Shown one piece after another: positions 58,981 through 64,000 of a stretch of 64,000 nucleotides of DNA. Below the pieces are notes generated by a model. The model was given only the letters and a program-made list of their open reading frames with translations, was not told the origin of the DNA and ran no database searches. The position numbers and the translations under genes are program-made. Position 1 is the first letter of the stretch; every line of letters begins with the position of its first letter. Source of the DNA: Phascolomyces articulosus (Eukaryota > Mucoromycota > Mucoromycetes > Mucorales > Lichtheimiaceae); assembly GCA_025677815.1 (NCBI GenBank), contig JAIXMP010000004.1:1240001-1304000 (forward strand), in the 5' to 3' direction.

Positions 58981-59965
58981 ATTGATTTGGTGTAGAAATC
59001 CATCTACCCAGAATTTAATTAAAAATAAAAGTATGCTCCAGTTATCCCTTTCCCTAGTAATTGTAATACAGTTATATTTTACCTTGATAGAATAACTTGT
59101 ACGGTTTCATCACAGTATATATTCACTCTGATATCTCAAAATACTCTTCGAATAACTATTCACCAGTGGGTTGTGCCTGTAAAAAAAAAGCCAAAAAAAA
59201 ATAGTAGTGAAGAATTATTTTAAATATCTAGTGAGCTTATATTGTAAATATTTAATAATTATCCAAGCTATCCCTAAAAAAAAGGCATTATATAATTTTC
59301 AATAAGAGTAACAATTAGCTTGTAGTATACCAAAAATGCTGTTAGTTTAACTTTTCTCTACGTATACACATATTAACAGTGCTTATGTGCAGCTATATTA
59401 CACCTAATTCCATCCTGATTCATGATCAACGCATATCACATAACAATTATCTCAGCTCAAAAAAAGTCTCCTTTGTACTCATCTATTCTTTTCCACCTTT
59501 TCTCGTTATAAATTATACTATACACAAAATATTATTATTATATGAAGGTGGTTGAATATGATATGTATAATGACTTTATATGCTTGTAAGCATATAGTTT
59601 AGATGTATTTAAATCGTTGCGCCGATACCAGTTAAAAAGATCTTGGTAACGCCACAATTAAGAGGCAAAGTTTAAAGTGATGTGTGGGATAATTTCAATT
59701 GCCTAAAGAGAAAAAAAATCCTATCAGTTTAGTAGATCAAATACTTTTAGCGAGTGATATAAATAGTGATGATTTTTTTTGTACGTGAAAAAGATACGAT
59801 ATCCTGATGCTTCGTACCAAGACCAATAAGTATTAGACTTATCCAATCATATCATATTTAGGGAAATAATATATTGCACAGCCTCTCCTCCAACTCCTTC
59901 CGCACTTGATATACTTTTTGGTTTTGGTAGCATAACAACGCCTAATATATAGAACCCCAGTTACC
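58981..59965. other. Intergenic region upstream of the Cue2-like gene
   Basis: About 1 kb of AT-rich sequence with no supported gene. The last 100-200 bases before 59966 are the presumed promoter. Confidence 0.5.
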
Positions 59966-61882
59966 ATGGGAAGACTTCAGGATAATCAATATGGATCATG
60001 GTCGAAACCTGATCGCAAAAAGAACGACTCAACGAATATAAAAGATGAGCTTCAGGTAATGAAATATCGGCTTGTTCACCTTCCCCCCAATCCATGTTTG
60101 CTGCTTTTTTTTTCTTTTCTATTGCTAAATTGAATGAGACGAAAAGTCGAGATTTTGTCCACCACTGGATCCGACTTTAATCGAAGCCATTTGGAATGAC
60201 GGCCAACAGTATGACACTTGTATCCAAATTCTGACCGAGCTTGCACGTGAAGCAAGTAAAGTAGCCGATACTACTGATGTTAATACGAGTGGGGATGATT
60301 TGCAAGATACCATGACTTCAACATCAGACGATGACACAAGTGACGATGAAGATCTACAACAAAACTTGGAGTTTTTAATGGTTTGCTTTCCTACAGTCGA
60401 TTCAGCAACGCTTCTTTCAACACTTCAAGAACAAGATAATAATGTTGGAAAAGCAACAGATATTTTACTCAGCAACGTTTTTCTCGAATCAGATGGACCC
60501 CCCACCGAAAATGGTGCAAGTAACGCACGTGCGGATGATGAAGATTTATCTTATCAAGAAGCGCTTCGTTTGGATCGAATTGAAAAAAGAAAGGCAAAAA
60601 AGAAGGCAGAGAAAAAGGACAAAGGGGTGATATGGTCGACTGGGAATCTCCCCTATGCGTCAACGAATAACGAATCATTGGATGATTACGCTGGATCCAC
60701 TTCAACCGCCAATGCATGGAGTCAATATGATACACAAGTGGATAATATTCGAAAGGTATTTCCAGCAACATCGAAATCAATTATTCTTGGATGCGTTAAA
60801 AATTGTCGAGGAAATGTCGTAGCAGCTGTACGGGAAATTATGCGAAAGAATCCTCGTTTGAAACCTATTTTCCCTTGGGCGACTATGAGCGTATTGGATC
60901 AACTTAAAGATGTTTTAAAGAAAACAATTACTGATCGACCACCCGATGAAATAGATCGAATCGCTACTGGTGTCATCATTGCAGAGTACTCCGATATATC
61001 AAAACCAACCGTAGAAAAGTTGACTCAAATCGCTTGTGATTTTGCTTTGACATTTGATCGAGATCAAAAAGAGTTGGCGGAACGTATTGCATTACTTAAG
61101 TTACAAAAATCCGCTATAGTACCTGATTTACCTGCTGTTCCAGAATATCTTTTAATTGATAATGCAGAAACATACACGGACGATGATCCAATGGCTTGTC
61201 GTGAAAAAGCTAGTGAATTGGTTATGCAGCGAAATAATCTTTATCGTAAAGCAGCCGAAGCTTATCGAAGGTCAAAAAACAAAGGACCAGGTGAAGGTGG
61301 TGTTGCATTTTATTATTCTGATGAAGTAAGTGGATCTACAATAGTAGGGATGAAAGCTGATAGATAGTTCTAATTACATTCTTTCTATGATAGGCTCGTC
61401 AATTAGATACTCAAGCAAAGAATTGGAATTTGAAAGCTGCTCGGGCTCTTGTTCGAAAAGAAAGGTATTATTTTTATTTTATTTTTTTCCATGCATTTGC
61501 CTCTAAAAATTATATGTATACCGTTGTAGATTGCGAGAGCAAGACGATCATTTGGTGGATTTACATGGTTTGACAGTATCTGAAGCCCAAGTTCTCATCC
61601 GAGAAGCTGTTAATCAGTGGTGGTCTCGAAGTCAAATTCAGATAGGTATATATCACTCAAGAGAGGATCTCCTTCGTGTTCGTGAAAATGTTAACTAAAT
61701 CTCATTGTTTAGGACGAAGAGGTATTAAGCCATTGAAGCTTGTTACAGGTGTTGGTAATCACTCCGAATATGGTGAATCAAAACTACTTCCAAGCGCACT
61801 CAAGTTGTTAAAACGTGAAGGGTGGAGGACAGAAATGCCTTATCCAGGCTGCATTTTAGTGAAAGGATTAAGCGCACAATAG
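59966..61882 (+). CDS. Cue2-like CUE/Smr endonuclease
   Basis: Exons 59966-60055, 60147-61325, 61394-61464, 61530-61645 and 61713-61882 give 541 residues. In order: CUE-like ubiquitin-binding segments (LEFLMVCFPTVDSATLLSTL about 101-140, and IRKVFPATSKSIILGCVKNC about 223-260), a Lys/Glu-rich linker, a helical middle region, a DUF1771 segment (YRKAAEAYRRSKNKGPGEGG), and a C-terminal Smr domain with VDLHGLTVSEAQ (D457, H459) and VTGVGNHSEYGESKLLP (GxGxH). This architecture matches yeast Cue2 and animal N4BP2, where the Smr domain cleaves mRNA at stalled, ubiquitinated ribosomes in no-go decay. The DxH and GxGxH motifs are intact, so activity is plausible. Role by homology only. Confidence 0.9.
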
Positions 61883-62219
61883 AATTATTAAACACTATAT
61901 GTTGTATATATTTCCAAAGTCTTTATTAATTAAATTAATTTTAGTATTCTTATCTATACAGTTATAATATCTTATTATTAAACAATGTAAATCCTATATA
62001 TTTTTACTAGAATTCCATGATATAATATATATGAAGTGTTGTATTTGAGGGGGATGGACAAGCTGTTAATTGGTTCTCATAAGATCAGCTGCTGTTGGTA
62101 ATTTTTGTTTTAGTAAACAATGATTGATTCCATGCCAAATAAAATTTAAAACTTAGCAACCATTGTTGACAATCAAAACCCACACAGTCTGGTTTATTAC
62201 ACTTCTTAACAGGAGTAAC
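61883..62219. other. Spacer between Cue2-like and Pso2 genes
   Basis: A 337-base AT-rich spacer between co-directional genes. It must hold the first gene's 3' end and the second gene's promoter. No gene seen. Confidence 0.6.
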
Positions 62220-64000
62220 ATGAAACGAAAGCGAGCCAGTAACGATGATCGGTCTACCAGTTTGAAATCGAAAAGCATTGAACATTATTTCAAGAATGCA
62301 ACTGTTACAACAAAGACTTCTAGTTCAACATTAGTAATCGATCGATATGAGCGTGATCTTGAACATGCCATTCAACAGTCGCTTATAGAATCCGTTGAGA
62401 GCAGCTCCACAGATACTTTGAACACCCAAAATACAGACAGTGGCGAGACGAATCCATTTATCCATGTTGAAGCTTTGGCATCAGGATCACGATCATTTTT
62501 AAAACCACAACAACAGCAACAATATGTATCCAATTCACTGAAACAGTGTCCTATTTGTGACGTATTGCTTGAGGAAACAGTTGACGCCAATAGCCACATA
62601 AACCGTTGCCTTGATGATTTTGAGCGCAGCGATACCCCTACCGAATCAAATACCAATATGATATCAGAAACGACGAACAGGATGGAATCCCAGGTTGAAT
62701 TATCAATCATGGCCTTACAGGAACTTAATAATAATATGCCCACTCCTGATGTACTGGATAGAAATCTAAAAGCGAATGGAAAAGGAAAGGGTCGTGGTGG
62801 TAATCAATCACCTAACAATAAGCCAAAAAGAAAATGCCCGTTTTACAAATGGATTCAAGGTGAGGGAAAATTTAAGATGAATTTAGTCTTCCACGTATTT
62901 AGCAAAAAGATCAGTTACTTACAAATTTGAACAGGAACGCCTTTCGTTGTCGATGCGTTCTCCTATGGAAAAATTGAAAATTGCCATGGATATTTTTTAT
63001 CTCATTATCATAGCGACCATTATCATGGTTTATCATCATCGTGGTCTCATGGTCCAATTTATTGTTCAAAAATTACATCAAACTTTTTAACGCAAGAGCT
63101 CCGAGTCGACAGTAAATATATCATTGCACTTCCCATGGATCAGGATTACGTATTAAACAACTCGATCAACGTCAGCTTAATTGAAGCAAATCATTGCCCT
63201 GGTTCTGTGTTATTTTTATTCAAAGTATATCGACCTGATGGGACTATTGCTCGGCATCTGCATACAGGTGACTTTCGTGCAAATCCACGAATGTGTTTGC
63301 ATCCTCTGATCCGTCAACCAGAAAATGGTATTCTGGATAGTATATACTTAGATACAACTTACTTGAATGGACAATACTCTTTTCCTGCTCAAGAAGAAGT
63401 GATAGCAGCAACATGTAATTTGGTTGAACAATGTGTATCTGGGGCACCAATCGAATCTAAACCAGGATGGCTACATGGATGGTTGAATAAACCGAGCGGG
63501 GAAACTTCGACTTCAAATGACAACACAGGCAACTCTATAAATCATTCAAAAAACAAGTGCAAACCAGGTGTGCTTATAATCGTTGGAACTTATTCTATAG
63601 GAAAAGAAAGATTGTTTTATAGTATGTATATTGCATTTATACGTAACATTTGACAAACATGAATGTGGTAGGGCTAAAGAGTTTAAATTGGTAGATTTGG
63701 CCAAGAGATTAAACTGCAAAGTTTATGCGACACCTACCAAAAAAAGGTTTATCACAGCCCAAGAAAACAAAGATTTAGAATCAATATTAGTTGACGACCC
63801 GCGTAAAGCTCAAATACATCTGTGCCCTATGGGCCATATTCAAGAAGAGGTATTCATCTTCATATTCTATTCCGAGATTATGGTATTTAAGCGACTAAGT
63901 TAAACTGTTCCTATTGTAGCGGTTATCTCAGTATATGAAAACATTTCATCCTCATTTTACATCAGTTGTGGCGTTAAGACCCACAGGATGGACATTCAAG
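62220..64000 (+). CDS. PSO2: DNA cross-link repair nuclease Pso2/SNM1 (3'-partial)
   Basis: A 5'-3' nuclease that processes interstrand cross-links; the window ends inside the gene. Exons 62220-62859, 62935-63625, 63672-63849 and 63920-64000+ stay in frame. The N terminus holds a UIM-like helix (ERDLEHAIQQSLIE, about 44-57) and a UBZ4-type zinc finger (C110, C113, H126, C130). KRKCPFYKWIQ precedes the catalytic region. The metallo-beta-lactamase core follows: GTPFVVDAFSYG, HxHxDH as SHYHSDHYHG, EANHCPGSVLFLF, and HTGDFRANPRM. The beta-CASP part begins YLDTTYLNGQYSFPAQEEV and VGTYSIGKERLF. Exon 2 was ended at 63625 (donor GTATAT) because the nearer GTATGT would break the frame. The last 81 bases read RLSQYMKTFHPHFTSVVALR onward. 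The UBZ favours the SNM1A/Pso2 branch. Confidence 0.94.

Noticed and set aside
63620..63660. GTATGT at 63622 as the Pso2 exon 2 donor
   Set aside because: It would shift the frame relative to the next exon (AKEFKLVDLAKRL). The GTATAT four bases downstream keeps the frame.

Overview
This 64 kb window is AT-rich nuclear DNA of a filamentous fungus. Nearly every gene is split by short GT-AG introns (about 40-330 nt). The proteins are fungal types: a CaaX-tailed Skt5/Chs4 chitin synthase activator, a Cdc11-type septin, Pan3, a Yat-type carnitine acetyltransferase and a DUF1752 protein. Intron density, base composition and decayed F-box sequence suggest an early-diverging lineage such as Mucoromycota. 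That placement is inference; no rRNA or other taxonomic marker is present, and I found no convincing tRNA or CRISPR.

Layout: 1-2253 (+) 3' part of an amino-acid permease; 2766-3411 (-) RPL28; 3974-7438 (-) PAN3; 7907-10777 a giant inverted repeat with arms of about 1.41 kb, a 43-nt loop and a broken unrecognised gene in each arm; 13374-14691 (+) DUF1752/AreA-like protein; 15108-15694 (-) MIP18/Cia2; 18505-20793 (-) three-RRM protein; 22300-23829 (-) succinyl-CoA ligase alpha; 24616-25620 (+) NmrA-like protein; 25740-26951 a CACTA-like non-autonomous transposon; 28756-31399 (+) second permease; 32409-35116 (+) kelch membrane protein, followed by a broken 5'-truncated copy (36359-37295); 37505-39040 (-) HDAC-superfamily enzyme; 39501-39635 (+) a possible microprotein; 39998-43329 (-) Golgi CASP/Coy1 protein; about 43.3-46.2 kb degenerate sequence; 46265-48865 (+) septin; 49903-52597 (+) carnitine acetyltransferase; 52988-55867 (-) Skt5/Chs4; about 57838-58980 (+) F-box pseudogene; 59966-61882 (+) Cue2-like CUE/Smr protein; 62220-64000 (+) Pso2/SNM1, cut by the window end.

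I rebuilt exon models by hand for most genes. All complete models keep frame from ATG to stop with GT-AG introns. The genes are independent housekeeping genes, not an operon-like cluster. Loose themes are mRNA turnover (Pan3, Cue2-like, RRM protein), acetyl-CoA and mitochondrial metabolism (succinyl-CoA ligase, carnitine acetyltransferase), and cell wall/septation (septin, Skt5). The unusual biology is in the spacers: the long palindrome, the transposon with 10-bp-phased subterminal repeats, and recent gene duplication and decay.
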